From: Pseudomonas sp. PIC25
Lineage (GTDB): Bacteria; Pseudomonadota; Gammaproteobacteria; Pseudomonadales; Pseudomonadaceae
DNA: 64,000 nucleotides
Reading direction: 5' to 3'
Assembly (NCBI RefSeq): GCF_002286785.1
Contig: NZ_MUJY01000040.1
Coordinates: forward strand, 1 to 64,000
Under the pieces are notes generated by a model. That model made no database searches. It worked only from the letters and a program-made list of their open reading frames with translations, and was not told the DNA's origin. Shown in pieces: positions 25,657-34,701 of this stretch. Position 1 is the first letter of the stretch. The number at the start of each line of letters is the position of its first letter. Position numbers and translations under genes: made by a program.

Positions 25657-26832
25657 TCAATAGCTGGGCAGCGTCGTATCCACGTCGCGGACCCATGCGA
25701 GAATCCCGCCTTCCAGATTGCGCACGTCGCTGAAGCCCAGGCGTTGCAGCTCCAGCAGCACCGCCTTGGAGCGCAGCCCGCTCTTGCAATGCAGGATCAG
25801 CGGGGTGTCCTTGCCGAAGCGCGCCTCGATCTCGCGGGCGAGCGACGGGCTCTTCGGCATGTGCCGGGCGCCATCGATATGCACGATGTCCCACTCGGTG
25901 CGTTCGCGGACGTCGATCACCTCGTGGTGCGCGCCCCGCTCGCGCAGCGCCTTCAGCTCGACGGCGCTGATCGAGGGGATGTCCGAATCTTGCACACCGA
26001 GAGGCCGATTCAGGCCGCAGAAGACCTGGTAGTCGCTCAGCTCGGTGATCGGCTTGCGATCCGGGGCGCGGCGCAGGGCGATCTGCCGGTAAGTCATGTC
26101 CAGGGCGTCGTAGACCATCAGCCGGCCGAGCAGCGGTTCACCGATACCGGTGATCAGCTTCACCGCCTCGGTGGCCATGATCGAACCGATGGAGGCGCAG
26201 AGAATCCCCAGCACCCCGCCCTCGGAGCAGGACGGCGCCAGTTCCGGCGGCGGCGGCTCGGGATAGAGATCGCGGTAGTTGAGACCAACGCCACCGGGCG
26301 CGTCCTCCCAGAACACCGAAGCCTGCCCCTCGAAACGGAAGATCGAGCCCCACACATAGGGTTTGCCGGCCAGCACGCAGGCATCGTTGACCAGGTAGCG
26401 GGTGGCGAAGTTGTCGGTACCGTCGAGAATCAGGTCGTACTGCGCGAACAGTTGCACAGCCATTTCCGGCTCGAGGCGGTCGGTGTGCAGTTCCAGGTTC
26501 ACATGGGGGTTCAGCTCGCGGATCGCGGCGGCGGCGCTCTCGACCTTTAGATGGCCGACGGTGGAGACCTTGTGGATCACCTGGCGCTGCAGGTTGGATT
26601 CATCGACCACGTCGAAGTCGATGATCCCCAGCGTGCCGACCCCGGCGGCGGCCAGGTAGAGCAATGCCGGCGAGCCCAGGCCGCCGGCGCCGATCACCAG
26701 CACCCTGGCGCTCTTGAGGCGGCGCTGGCCATCCACGCCCACATCCGGAATCAGCAGGTGCCGGCTGTAGCGGACAACCTCTTCCTTGCTCAACGTCGCG
26801 GTGGGTTCAACCAAAGGTGGAAGTTTCATCAT
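25657..26832 (-). CDS. MoeZ/MoeBR-type adenylyl- and sulfurtransferase (ThiF-rhodanese fusion; PdtF/QbsC-like)
   Basis: A 391-residue two-domain enzyme. Residues ~15-265 are the E1-like ThiF/MoeB domain with VIGAGGLGSPALLYLAAAG at 47-65 and DGTDNFATRYLVND; residues ~285-391 are a rhodanese domain with active Cys349 in LHCKSGLRSKA. It adenylates the carrier's Gly-Gly C terminus and transfers persulfide sulfur to make the thiocarboxylate. The start is at adjacent ATGs (26832/26829) after CAGGGA. It is first gene of the minus-strand operon and is divergent from a methyltransferase gene across a 286-base region carrying a 21-base-spaced direct repeat. Confidence 0.93.
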   Translation of the reverse strand: MMKLPPLVEPTATLSKEEVVRYSRHLLIPDVGVDGQRRLKSARVLVIGAGGLGSPALLYLAAAGVGTLGIIDFDVVDESNLQRQVIHKVSTVGHLKVESAAAAIRELNPHVNLELHTDRLEPEMAVQLFAQYDLILDGTDNFATRYLVNDACVLAGKPYVWGSIFRFEGQASVFWEDAPGGVGLNYRDLYPEPPPPELAPSCSEGGVLGILCASIGSIMATEAVKLITGIGEPLLGRLMVYDALDMTYRQIALRRAPDRKPITELSDYQVFCGLNRPLGVQDSDIPSISAVELKALRERGAHHEVIDVRERTEWDIVHIDGARHMPKSPSLAREIEARFGKDTPLILHCKSGLRSKAVLLELQRLGFSDVRNLEGGILAWVRDVDTTLPSY

Positions 26833-26905
26833 CGGGTCCCTGACTGTCTGAATGCGAAAGAGTCTCGAATAACGCCCCGGCCCGATCAATTGATGGCCCG
26901 GCGTA

Positions 26906-26936
26906 ATTCGTATGCCGTCGGGACCGATTCATATGC
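26906..26936. promoter_or_regulatory. Direct repeat with 21-base spacing, candidate AraC-type activator site
   Basis: ATTCGTATGC at 26906-26915 and ATTCATATGC at 26927-26936 are nearly identical and start 21 bases apart, two helical turns, the classic geometry for an AraC-family regulator. They lie 74-104 bases upstream of the moeZ-like start. A weaker pair with the same 21-base GTAT spacing occurs at 37864 and 37885, near the AraC gene. Candidate binder: the AraC protein encoded at 37911-38894. Confidence 0.5.
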
Positions 26937-27118
26937 AGAGCGGAGAGCCCTCCTCCACGGGGCGGAATACCGTGAAAAAGCTGGCCTTTGGCCTGCGACC
27001 GTCCGGCAATCGATGGTCCGCCGAGGGCGAATATTTCGGCCGACTTCACGCCTTGGATTTGCCCACCCAGTCACACTGCCGCCAGACATTTCCCCTTCAA
27101 CGGTATGGATGGCCTCCG

Positions 27119-28045
27119 ATGAACGCTCCGAACACGTCCCCGACGCACGACAAGCTGATCTCCCACGGAACAGGCGCATCCGCCGCCTTCGACGAACGGC
27201 TACAGGCGATCGGCATGCGCCTGCGCGCTGCCGGCGACCACCCCAGCGCGACGGTCGAACGCCAACTGCAGATACTGGACGAACTGGCCGGGATCGAGCT
27301 GGGCCGCTTCCTCCTCGAACATCGCGGTCTCAACGCCTACTGGACACACCGTGTGGTGACCTACAGCCCCGGCAGCCGGGCCGCCTCGCCTATGGAGCGC
27401 TGGCTGTTCGAGCAGGCACCGTCCGCCCTGGCGACGCGCGAGCGCTTCGGTATTTTCCGCAGCCAGTTACAGGCCCTGCTCCACCCGGGTGCGGTCATGG
27501 CATCGGTTCCCTGCGGGCTGATGGGCGAATTGCTGTTGCTGGAGCACGGCCCCGATGTGCGCCTGATCGGCATCGACCTGGACCAGCAGGCCCTGGACGG
27601 CGCTCGGCAACTGGCGGAAGAGCGCGGCCTGGCCGACCGCCTGACGCTGCATCGCGAAGACGCCTGGGCCCTGACGCTGAAAGAAGAAGTCGACGTGCTG
27701 GCGAGCAACGGCCTGAACGTCTACGAGCCGGACGACACGCGGATCGTCGCGCTTTACCGCACCTTCTTCGATGCCCTGAAGCCAGGCGGCACCCTGGTGA
27801 CCAGCTTCCTCACGCCGCCACCGGTGCTGTCCCCGGAGTCCCCCTGGAACATGGCGGAAATCGACCCGGAGGCGCTGGCCTTCCAGCAATTGGTGTTCAT
27901 GCGGATCATCGAAGCCAAGTGGAGCGCCTTCCGCACCCACACCCAGACTCGCGTCCAACTCGAAGAGGCCGGCTTCACCGACATCCGCTTCCTCGACGAC
28001 CGCGCCCGCCTGTTCCCCACCGTGGTGGCGAGCAAGCCTGCGTGA
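27119..28045 (+). CDS. Class I SAM-dependent methyltransferase-like protein
   Basis: A 308-residue protein with a helical N-terminal part (~115 residues, FDERLQAIGMRLRAAGDHP) and a Rossmann methyltransferase domain. Motif I is atypical (VMASVPCGLMGELLLLE instead of the usual Asp/Glu-x-Gly-x-Gly), while motif II (RLIGIDLDQQAL) and later motifs (ALKPGGTLVTSFLTP, QLEEAGFTDIRFLDD) are normal. The ATG at 27119 is preferred to the longer frame from 26912, which would run through the promoter region. It is transcribed alone on the plus strand, divergent from the sulfur module, and probably modifies the cluster product or a precursor. Confidence 0.78.
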   Translation: MNAPNTSPTHDKLISHGTGASAAFDERLQAIGMRLRAAGDHPSATVERQLQILDELAGIELGRFLLEHRGLNAYWTHRVVTYSPGSRAASPMERWLFEQAPSALATRERFGIFRSQLQALLHPGAVMASVPCGLMGELLLLEHGPDVRLIGIDLDQQALDGARQLAEERGLADRLTLHREDAWALTLKEEVDVLASNGLNVYEPDDTRIVALYRTFFDALKPGGTLVTSFLTPPPVLSPESPWNMAEIDPEALAFQQLVFMRIIEAKWSAFRTHTQTRVQLEEAGFTDIRFLDDRARLFPTVVASKPA

Positions 28046-28054
28046 GTGGGCAAT

Positions 28055-28205
28055 TGCGGGCGAGTGAATTCGTCCTTACGGATGTACGAACGCTGTCCAA
28101 CGTAGCCCGGATAAACGCCGTGCAATCGGGGGCATGATCCCCGGATTGCGCCAAGGCTTATCCGGGCTACGGCTCCTGGCAGGGGGCGAATTCGTTCGCC
28201 CGGCA
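28055..28205. repeat. REP-like palindromes between converging genes
   Basis: The gap between the methyltransferase and the PigE-like gene holds a large inverted repeat, GTAGCCCGGATAA at 28102-28114 with TTATCCGGGCTAC at 28158-28170 and an inner CAATCGGGG/CCCCGGATTG stem, followed by GGGCGAA-TTCG-TTCGCCC at 28184-28201. These are common Pseudomonas intergenic palindromes and sit where two transcripts converge. Confidence 0.75.
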
Positions 28206-28240
28206 GCGCATCGCCGGATGAACGAACCCGCCCCTCACGC

Positions 28241-30760
28241 TTACTCCAGGAACGTCGACATGTCCTTGCACACCGCCGCGAAGGCATCGACGAAGCGCTG
28301 CGCCTCCTGCTCGCTGAGTACCAGCGGCGGCTGGATGCGCATGACCCGGTTGTTGTTGGCGGTGACGAAGGTGAGGATGCCGTGCTCCTTCGACAGCTTG
28401 GTCACGAAGCGCAGCACGAACATCTCCTCGAAGTTCTTTTCCAGCTCCTCGATGGCTTCGCGGATCAGCCGCTTGGCCTTGCCCGACATCATCCGGTAGG
28501 TGCCCGCCGCGTTGCCCGGCATGCGGCTGGCGAACTCGCGGACGAAAGCCTCCACCCCGCCGCCGAAGCTGTTCTGGAACTCGATGGCGATCATCAGCCC
28601 GCGCCCGCGTACCTCACGAATGAACGGGTAGCCGGCCACCGCCTCGCTGAGTGCCTCCTTGAGCATGCCGCCGACCCGCGACGCATTGCCTGGCAGGTCC
28701 TCGGCGGCGATCACGTCCAGGGTCGCCAGGGCCGAGGCCGCCGCCAGGTTGCCGCCGCCGAAGGTGGAGGTGTGCAGGGCGAAGCTGTCGATATTGCCGT
28801 AGGCACGGTCCCAGAGGTCCGCCCGCGATAGCGTCGCACCGATGGGCACGGCACCGCCGGAGAGGGACTTGGACAGCACCAGGATGTCCGGATCGACGCC
28901 CTCCCACTCACAGGCGAACAGCTTGCCGGTGCGGCCCAGGCCGGTCTGGATCTCGTCGAGGATGAGGATGCAGTCGTGGTCGCTGCACAGCTCGCGGACG
29001 CGCTTCAGGTAGCCCGCCGGCGGCACCACCACCCCACCCTCGCCCTGGATGGGCTCCAGGATGAAGGCGCCGACGTCGCCTTCCAGCAGCGCTTTTTCCA
29101 GTGCGTCCACGTCGCCGAAGGGGATCGAGTCGCAGCGCGGCAGCAGCGGCTTGAACGGCTGCCGGTGCTTGTCGCGCCCGGTGACGGAGAGCGCGCCGAG
29201 GGTCTTGCCGTGGTAGCCGTTGTCGCAATACAGCACCCGCGAAACACGCGAGCGGTCCATGGCGGCGATGGCCAGCTTCAGCGCCGCCTCCACCGCCTCG
29301 GTGCCCGAGTTGCTGAAGAACACCCGGCCCAGGTTGCCCGGTGCCAGCTCGCTCAGGCGCTGCGCCAGCAGGCTGGTCTGCAGCGGCACCGAGACGTACT
29401 GGACGAAGGTCGGGTGCTCCTGTTGCAGGTAACGCTGCAGGGCGGCATTGACCTGCGGGTGGTTGTGACCGGTGTTTAAGCAGCCGTAGCCGGCGACGAA
29501 ATCGAGGTAGCGGCTGCCGTCCAGGTCGGTCAGCCAGCAGCCGCGACCATGGCTGAACACCCGTTCGATATGGTTGAAGGCGTAGAACTCGCGAAGGATC
29601 GGGTTGATGTGCTCGCCAAAGCAACGCAGCGCCTCGCTGCGCAGTTGCGGCTTCTCCTCCAGGGTCAACGGCTGGCTGCGCGGGTGATGGAAACGCCGCA
29701 GCCCGTCGAAGTCCGACTGGGTCAGACGTTCGCCGTAGGAGGCCATCGGCGTCGGCAGCAGCCCGTGGCCTTCGGCCAGGCGACCGATCTCCAGCACCTT
29801 GTCTTCCGGCAGCTCACGACCGATGGAGAACGGTTCGGCGCGCCCTTCCAGGCCCAGCACCAGGGTTTCCGCCAGGCAGCCGTTGAGGAACTTCTTCGGC
29901 GACAGACCCATGCTCTCGCCACCGAAGCGCAGCGAAGAACCGGCCGAGACCAGCCCGCCGTCGACGATCAGGATGTCGCTGCGGTCCTGCCGGTAGGGCA
30001 TCACGTCGCGCGGCAACGCCGCGTCCACCACCACAGAGCCCGGCGCCAGGCGGTACGGATCGATGACGCCGCCGCTGGAGGTGGCGGCGACGTAGAAGCG
30101 CACGCTGTCGTAGCAGCTCTGCATGTCGTTGCTTAGCCGCACGCGGCCACGCAGGTCTTCCGGCAGGTACTCCAGTCCCTGGCGCGCCTGCTCCTCGCCG
30201 CCGCGGTGGATCAGGCACAGACGGCAACCGTCATGGCCGAGCAACTTGGCGATGGCCAGGGCGATGGAACCGGGGTAGCCGACCACCGCCACCTCGGTGT
30301 CCACCGGGTTCACCTCCAGGCGCTCCATGGCTTCCAGCACGTTGCGGTAGGCCGCATAGGCAGTCAGCGAGTTGCCGGTGGTGACCGGCACGCCGGTGCG
30401 TTCCAGGGTTTGCAGGCCACGGTTGCCGACGATGGCGGTGAAGCCGCCGAGGCCGACCAGTTGGGCACCCTGCTCCTTCAGGCTGTCCACCCCTTCGATC
30501 ACCCGCCGGGCGATGGCGCGCGGCTGGGCGAGCATTTCCTCGGCGGTCAGCGGCATGTAGTGGACGATGCCCTCGCAGACCGCACCGCGCGCGCTGACGA
30601 TGCGACCAAAGTCGGCGAAGGGCACCAGGTTGCGCCATTGCCAGAGGTCATGGCTGTAGCCGCGGTCCTGCTCGGCGATGTTGCGGTCGAGCAGGTCGAG
30701 GAGTTTCACGTGACGCTTGAGCGCAACCGACGTGGGGTGCGCGATGAATCCGAATTTCAT
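28241..30760 (-). CDS. PigE-like bifunctional thioester reductase-aminotransferase
   Basis: An 839-residue fusion closely resembling PigE of the Serratia prodigiosin pathway (853 residues); the N terminus MKFGFIAHPTSVALKRHVK is nearly the same as I recall for PigE. Residues ~1-355 are an acyl-thioester reductase related to cyanobacterial acyl-ACP reductase, with VAVVGYPGSIALAIAKLL (157-174) for NAD(P)H and probable active Cys295 in NGCLAET. Residues ~375-839 are a class III aminotransferase with SGTEAVEAALKLA, LDEIQTGLGRTGK and PLP lysine Lys631 in LVLSKSLSGG. PigE reduces an enoyl thioester to an enal and later transaminates the PigD product so it cyclises. The pigD-like gene lies 25 bases upstream. 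Confidence 0.9.
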   Translation of the reverse strand: MKFGFIAHPTSVALKRHVKLLDLLDRNIAEQDRGYSHDLWQWRNLVPFADFGRIVSARGAVCEGIVHYMPLTAEEMLAQPRAIARRVIEGVDSLKEQGAQLVGLGGFTAIVGNRGLQTLERTGVPVTTGNSLTAYAAYRNVLEAMERLEVNPVDTEVAVVGYPGSIALAIAKLLGHDGCRLCLIHRGGEEQARQGLEYLPEDLRGRVRLSNDMQSCYDSVRFYVAATSSGGVIDPYRLAPGSVVVDAALPRDVMPYRQDRSDILIVDGGLVSAGSSLRFGGESMGLSPKKFLNGCLAETLVLGLEGRAEPFSIGRELPEDKVLEIGRLAEGHGLLPTPMASYGERLTQSDFDGLRRFHHPRSQPLTLEEKPQLRSEALRCFGEHINPILREFYAFNHIERVFSHGRGCWLTDLDGSRYLDFVAGYGCLNTGHNHPQVNAALQRYLQQEHPTFVQYVSVPLQTSLLAQRLSELAPGNLGRVFFSNSGTEAVEAALKLAIAAMDRSRVSRVLYCDNGYHGKTLGALSVTGRDKHRQPFKPLLPRCDSIPFGDVDALEKALLEGDVGAFILEPIQGEGGVVVPPAGYLKRVRELCSDHDCILILDEIQTGLGRTGKLFACEWEGVDPDILVLSKSLSGGAVPIGATLSRADLWDRAYGNIDSFALHTSTFGGGNLAAASALATLDVIAAEDLPGNASRVGGMLKEALSEAVAGYPFIREVRGRGLMIAIEFQNSFGGGVEAFVREFASRMPGNAAGTYRMMSGKAKRLIREAIEELEKNFEEMFVLRFVTKLSKEHGILTFVTANNNRVMRIQPPLVLSEQEAQRFVDAFAAVCKDMSTFLE

Positions 30761-30785
30761 GGTTCGAAAGTCCTTGTGGCCAGTG

Positions 30786-33200
30786 TCACTGGCGGTTCCA
30801 GGCGGTTTCGGAGACTAGGCTGAGGCCATCTCCGTCGGAGTTGTGGGCGAGGGTCACATCGATGATGTTGAGCTGGCCGGGAGCGGTCAGGGCACTGCGC
30901 AGGAAGTCCGGGTCGAACTGCACCACCCGGCTGCGCTTCACATTGATCGGCCCGACCCGCTCCACGGCCGGCGCCGGTGCCGGCACGGTCACCGCCACCT
31001 GGCGCGCGCCGTTGTGCGCGTAGCGCTTGTCCAGGTAGGTCTGGATCATCGAGAGGACGCCGTTGGTCAGGTAAAACAGCGTGACGTTCTTCGTCGCCCC
31101 GCGCGGATCCTGGGCCAGGCCAGCGGCCAGACGGGTCTCGATATCCGGTACCAGCGCCCGCGCGCCGTCACCGATGAAGGCCAGTACGTTGCCCTCGGTG
31201 GTGATGGCGATGTAGGGCAGCGCCATCAGCCCGTCGCCCATCAGTGCCCGGCCGTACCAGCCGGAGAACCCCGGCCCGGTGCGCGGCACGTTGCGCAGCG
31301 CGGAAATGCCGCAGCGGCCGACGTCATAGATGCCGGTGTAGCGGTAGTCGTGGCGCTCGATCAGCTCGCGCACCAGATCGCCCAGGCGCAGGAAGAAGTA
31401 GTTGGCGGTCATCGGCAGCGTCGCGATGTGGTCCACCGGCACCGCTTCGGGGATCGCCCGCACACTGGCCAGCCGGGCCCGGCGCAAGGCCAGCACCTCC
31501 GGGTCCACCGCCAGGTTGGCCTGGACGTGGCCGAGAAACAGGTCCAGCGGAATATCCAGCGCCAGATCGGTGAACGGCGACAGATGCCGTGGCTCGTGGT
31601 TGACCTGCACCACACGGACCTGCCGCTTCAGCTTGCCTTCGGAGAACGGCGTAGCGGCCTGATCCACCTTGCTCTTGAGGAAGAACAGGCACTGCTCGTC
31701 CGGCCCGACAACCTCATGGTCCCTGTGCAGGAAGCGGTAGACGCGCCGGCTGAAGCCGTAAAGCGACAGCGGTCCCAGGTAGTTCGGCACCGGCCGGCCC
31801 TGGTGGTACGGCCCGACGCTGCCCGGCTGGGTGATGGTGTCGGTCAGGGCGATGCCGGCCGCCTCGGCAATGGCATAGACCCGTTCGCGTTGCGCATCGG
31901 AAAGCTTGCCGCACTGCCAGAGCATCTGCAGCGGCGCCTGATTGATCAGCCGCAGCGCTTCGTCCAGAGCGGCGCGCTGCGCCTCGCTCAACGCCGATCC
32001 CGGACGCTCGCCAGTGGGTGGCAGCGGAACGTCCAGCGCCTGTAGCGGGCGCGATTCCAGCACCGCCTGGGTGGCCAGCACGAACACCGGTTCGCCGCGT
32101 TCGGCGAGCAGGGCGAAGGCTTCCGCCAGCCTGGCCGCCACCTCATCCACCTTGCGAATGAACACGTAGCGCAGGCCCCGGGCAGCGATCACCTGGCGGC
32201 CGTCGTGGTCCGCATCCAGGGTGCCCTGGAAGGCGAACCAGGCGTTGTCCGGGCTGTCCGCGCAGATGATCAGCCCTGGCGCGCCGGCCCTTTTCAGGTT
32301 GGCCAGGGTGCCGCGGAATTCGTCGATCATCCCGGAGGTCACCGCGATCACGTAGGCGCGCCCGTAAAGCTGCCAGCCAGCCAGCGCCGCGACCGCCAGA
32401 CTGTGCTCGTTGCAGCCGTGCAGGCAACGCACGCCGCTGCCTGCGGTAGTCTGCTGCATGGACTGGATCAGCCCGGCCACCATCGACCCGGTATAGGAAT
32501 GAAAATCCCAGCCGTCCTGCCAGCGGTCGGCCATGAAGCGCGTCACCTCGGTCGCCATGCTCACCGGCGGCAGCGCATGGCTCACCGAACGGGCCAGCAT
32601 GCGGTTGAAGTGCACGTGTTCGAGGTGGTCCACGGCGATCCGCAGCAGATCGGCGCGGCTGGCCGCCCGGTCTTCCAGCGGCACGCGCAGGTGGCGGTTG
32701 CCGCCGGCCCGCGCCATCCAGCCCGACAGCGCCGGACGGGAGCAATACAGCACCGCCGAATGCGGCGACAGGCGCGGGCCCTCGTCCTCATGCCGGCAAG
32801 CGGCGAACAGATCGTCGAACGGGTCTTCGTCCGCCTCCTCCTGCCGGCAGGCATCGACGATGAACAGCTCCACCCGCGAGCGCTCGCCATGCCGGGTCAA
32901 CTGCGCCCGCGCGGCCTCCAGCGTGGAGAAGTGCAGCAGCTCCACCTCCAGCGGCTGACGGTTGGCCACCGTGTTCTCCTGCAGATAGCTCTCGGCCTGG
33001 ACCATCAGGGTTTCCAACACCTCCTCGCTACGCGGCCGTCCGCCCATCGCCCGGCACATTTCCTCGATACAGGCGGTCGCGTTCCACGGCTCGGTCGACA
33101 CAGGGACCAGGCCCCTCCTCAACTGCTCGACGACGAACGCAACATCTTCGAACAGCGTTTGCGTCTGGGTGACCAGACATACTCCCAACATTCCCCTCAT
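30786..33200 (-). CDS. PigD-like thiamine diphosphate-dependent 1,4-acyl addition enzyme
   Basis: An ~804-residue ThDP enzyme. The N-terminal ~200 residues form an extra domain found in PigD-type proteins; the PYR domain carries the activating Glu265 (LHGCNEHSLAVAALAGW), and the PP domain has the ThDP motif IGDGARALVPD ... KNVTLFYLTNG starting near 677. PigD takes a two-carbon unit from pyruvate and adds it to carbon 3 of an enal (Stetter-type reaction). The ATG at 33200 is chosen for its strong GGGAAGGACCT Shine-Dalgarno; a GTG at 33239 extends the frame by 13 codons without one. It forms a two-gene unit with the PigE-like gene. An acetolactate synthase-like role is less likely given PigE beside it. 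Confidence 0.86.
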   Translation of the reverse strand: MRGMLGVCLVTQTQTLFEDVAFVVEQLRRGLVPVSTEPWNATACIEEMCRAMGGRPRSEEVLETLMVQAESYLQENTVANRQPLEVELLHFSTLEAARAQLTRHGERSRVELFIVDACRQEEADEDPFDDLFAACRHEDEGPRLSPHSAVLYCSRPALSGWMARAGGNRHLRVPLEDRAASRADLLRIAVDHLEHVHFNRMLARSVSHALPPVSMATEVTRFMADRWQDGWDFHSYTGSMVAGLIQSMQQTTAGSGVRCLHGCNEHSLAVAALAGWQLYGRAYVIAVTSGMIDEFRGTLANLKRAGAPGLIICADSPDNAWFAFQGTLDADHDGRQVIAARGLRYVFIRKVDEVAARLAEAFALLAERGEPVFVLATQAVLESRPLQALDVPLPPTGERPGSALSEAQRAALDEALRLINQAPLQMLWQCGKLSDAQRERVYAIAEAAGIALTDTITQPGSVGPYHQGRPVPNYLGPLSLYGFSRRVYRFLHRDHEVVGPDEQCLFFLKSKVDQAATPFSEGKLKRQVRVVQVNHEPRHLSPFTDLALDIPLDLFLGHVQANLAVDPEVLALRRARLASVRAIPEAVPVDHIATLPMTANYFFLRLGDLVRELIERHDYRYTGIYDVGRCGISALRNVPRTGPGFSGWYGRALMGDGLMALPYIAITTEGNVLAFIGDGARALVPDIETRLAAGLAQDPRGATKNVTLFYLTNGVLSMIQTYLDKRYAHNGARQVAVTVPAPAPAVERVGPINVKRSRVVQFDPDFLRSALTAPGQLNIIDVTLAHNSDGDGLSLVSETAWNRQ

Positions 33201-33429
33201 AGGTCCTTCCCTCTGCACAGCTTCTTCGATCCAGTCCACGATCGGCTGCGCGTCGGCCCTACTGCGTTGAAAACAGGCTCGGAATGCTCATTTACAGTTG
33301 TAAACTCCGCGTCCTCGCCTGTTTTCGCCTTGTAGGGCTCTAGCTCGCGAGATCGTGAACAGGCTCTGTTGCCGCGGTATCTTCCGCGGCTGCCTCTGCG
33401 CGCCTGTACAGCTCACGCGCATTACTCCT
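33201..33429. repeat. Probable repeated intergenic element and promoter upstream of the pigD-like gene
   Basis: No gene. The stretch contains TTTAC-AGTT-GTAAA (33291-33304) inside a sequence (CTGCGTTGAAAACAGGCTCG and on) that I recall as a recurrent Pseudomonas intergenic element, and a perfect stem GCCGCGG-TATCTT-CCGCGGC (33371-33390) just after the MFS stop codon. A related but diverged layout occurs near 39970-40060 upstream of prc. The promoter for the PigD/PigE pair should lie here; I could not identify a convincing -35/-10 or Fur box. Confidence 0.4.
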
Positions 33430-34701
33430 TCAGGGGCGGCGCCCTCCCTGCTCCATGGCGGTCAGCCGCGCCGCGCCCCCGTTTCGTTCCGTCACCCGTG
33501 CCAGGGTCCGCCCTGCGCCCAGGGCCAGGGCGGAGACCCCGAGCATCGCCAGGGTCAGGCCCAGCAGCATGCCGGTGTAGCCCAGGCGGTCGAGCAGCAT
33601 CCCGGCGGCCACCGGTACCGCCAGCCGGGAGACCACGAACAGGCTGGCCTGCAGGCCGTAGTCGGCGGCCTGGCGTTGCTGGCGGGTGAAAAACATCATC
33701 AGGCCGAAGACCAGGGCGGAAATCGCCCCCATGGCCGCCGCCACCAAAGCCGCGCCGAGCACCAGCCCGAGCGTGCCGGCGCCGGCCCAGACCACGCCGG
33801 TCAGGCTGGCCAAGGCGACCAGGGCAAAGCCGGTGAACAGCGGCATGGCCCGGGCTACACCGAGCAGGCGGATCAGCCTCCCGCTCGCCACGCTGGCCAG
33901 GGCGCCGATCACCCCGCCGCCAACCCCGGCCACCCAGGCGACGCGGTCGGGCGGCATGCCCTGGTCGAGCAGCAGGGGCTTGAGGTACAGCCAACTGGCA
34001 CCGATGAACGGGAAGCAGGACAGCAGCAGGCAGGTCCAGAGCGCCGCGCCGGGCTGCTCGAAATAGCCGCGCCAGCCGTCGCCGTGGGGCGTCTCCGCCA
34101 CGACCGGGCGTATCTCAGTTGGAGCCTCGCCGAGCAACGGGAGCAATGCCGCGCCGATCAGCAAGGCAGCCGCCATCAGCAGGAACGGTGCCTGCCAGCC
34201 CCAGCGGTTGTGCACCAGCAGCATCAGGCCACCCCCGGCGATGGCGGCCAGGAACAGCGCCGCCGAGCGGATCGCCCCGGCGCGCATGCGTTCGCTTTCC
34301 GGCAGCAATTTGATCGCCAGGGCGTTGACCGGGATGTCCGCCCAGGTCGCCAGCACCCCGGCTAACAACGCCAGGGCGAAGAACAGGCCGCGGTTGCCGA
34401 GCAGTTCCTGACGGCCGGTCAATGCCAGGATCGCCGCCAGCAGCAGGCACAACAGCAATGCCCAGCTCCTGTAGTGGCCGCCGGCGAAGCGCCAGCGCTC
34501 CACCGGCATGGCCAGGAGGAACTTGAACACGGCCGGCAGCCCGGCCAGTTGGAACAGGCCGATGTCGGTGCCCGACCAGCCGTGCTGGCGCATCACCAGC
34601 GGCAGCCCAAGCAACAGATAGATGCTCGGCACCGCCAGGGCGAAGTTCAGCCAGCCGAACACTGCCTGGCGCCCGAACAGGCGCAGGACGGGCGCACTCA
34701 T
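33430..34701 (-). CDS. MFS permease, probable ferri-metallophore importer (FptX/RhtX/PdtE-like)
   Basis: A 423-residue protein with twelve membrane helices of the AmpG/FptX-related branch (SIYLLLGLPLVMRQHGWS, TWADIPVNALAIKLLPESER). FptX-type proteins bring siderophores across the inner membrane without an ABC transporter. It starts by ATGA overlap with the methyltransferase gene, which itself overlaps the TonB receptor gene, so receptor and permease share one transcript, as in the pyridine-dithiocarboxylate system (receptor PdtK, permease PdtE). Import is inferred from this pairing. Confidence 0.82.
   Translation of the reverse strand: MSAPVLRLFGRQAVFGWLNFALAVPSIYLLLGLPLVMRQHGWSGTDIGLFQLAGLPAVFKFLLAMPVERWRFAGGHYRSWALLLCLLLAAILALTGRQELLGNRGLFFALALLAGVLATWADIPVNALAIKLLPESERMRAGAIRSAALFLAAIAGGGLMLLVHNRWGWQAPFLLMAAALLIGAALLPLLGEAPTEIRPVVAETPHGDGWRGYFEQPGAALWTCLLLSCFPFIGASWLYLKPLLLDQGMPPDRVAWVAGVGGGVIGALASVASGRLIRLLGVARAMPLFTGFALVALASLTGVVWAGAGTLGLVLGAALVAAAMGAISALVFGLMMFFTRQQRQAADYGLQASLFVVSRLAVPVAAGMLLDRLGYTGMLLGLTLAMLGVSALALGAGRTLARVTERNGGAARLTAMEQGGRRP

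Noticed and set aside
26551-28137. 528-codon plus-strand frame across the moeZ promoter and methyltransferase
   Set aside because: The methyltransferase is read in another frame with clear motifs; this frame is Arg/Pro-rich noise.
28241-33200. Prodigiosin gene cluster
   Set aside because: Only PigD and PigE counterparts are present; PigA, PigB, PigC, PigF-PigN and the bipyrrole enzymes are absent.
30786-33200. Acetolactate synthase or MenD assignment for the ThDP enzyme
   Set aside because: Length of ~800 residues, the extra N-terminal domain and the adjacent PigE-like gene fit PigD better.
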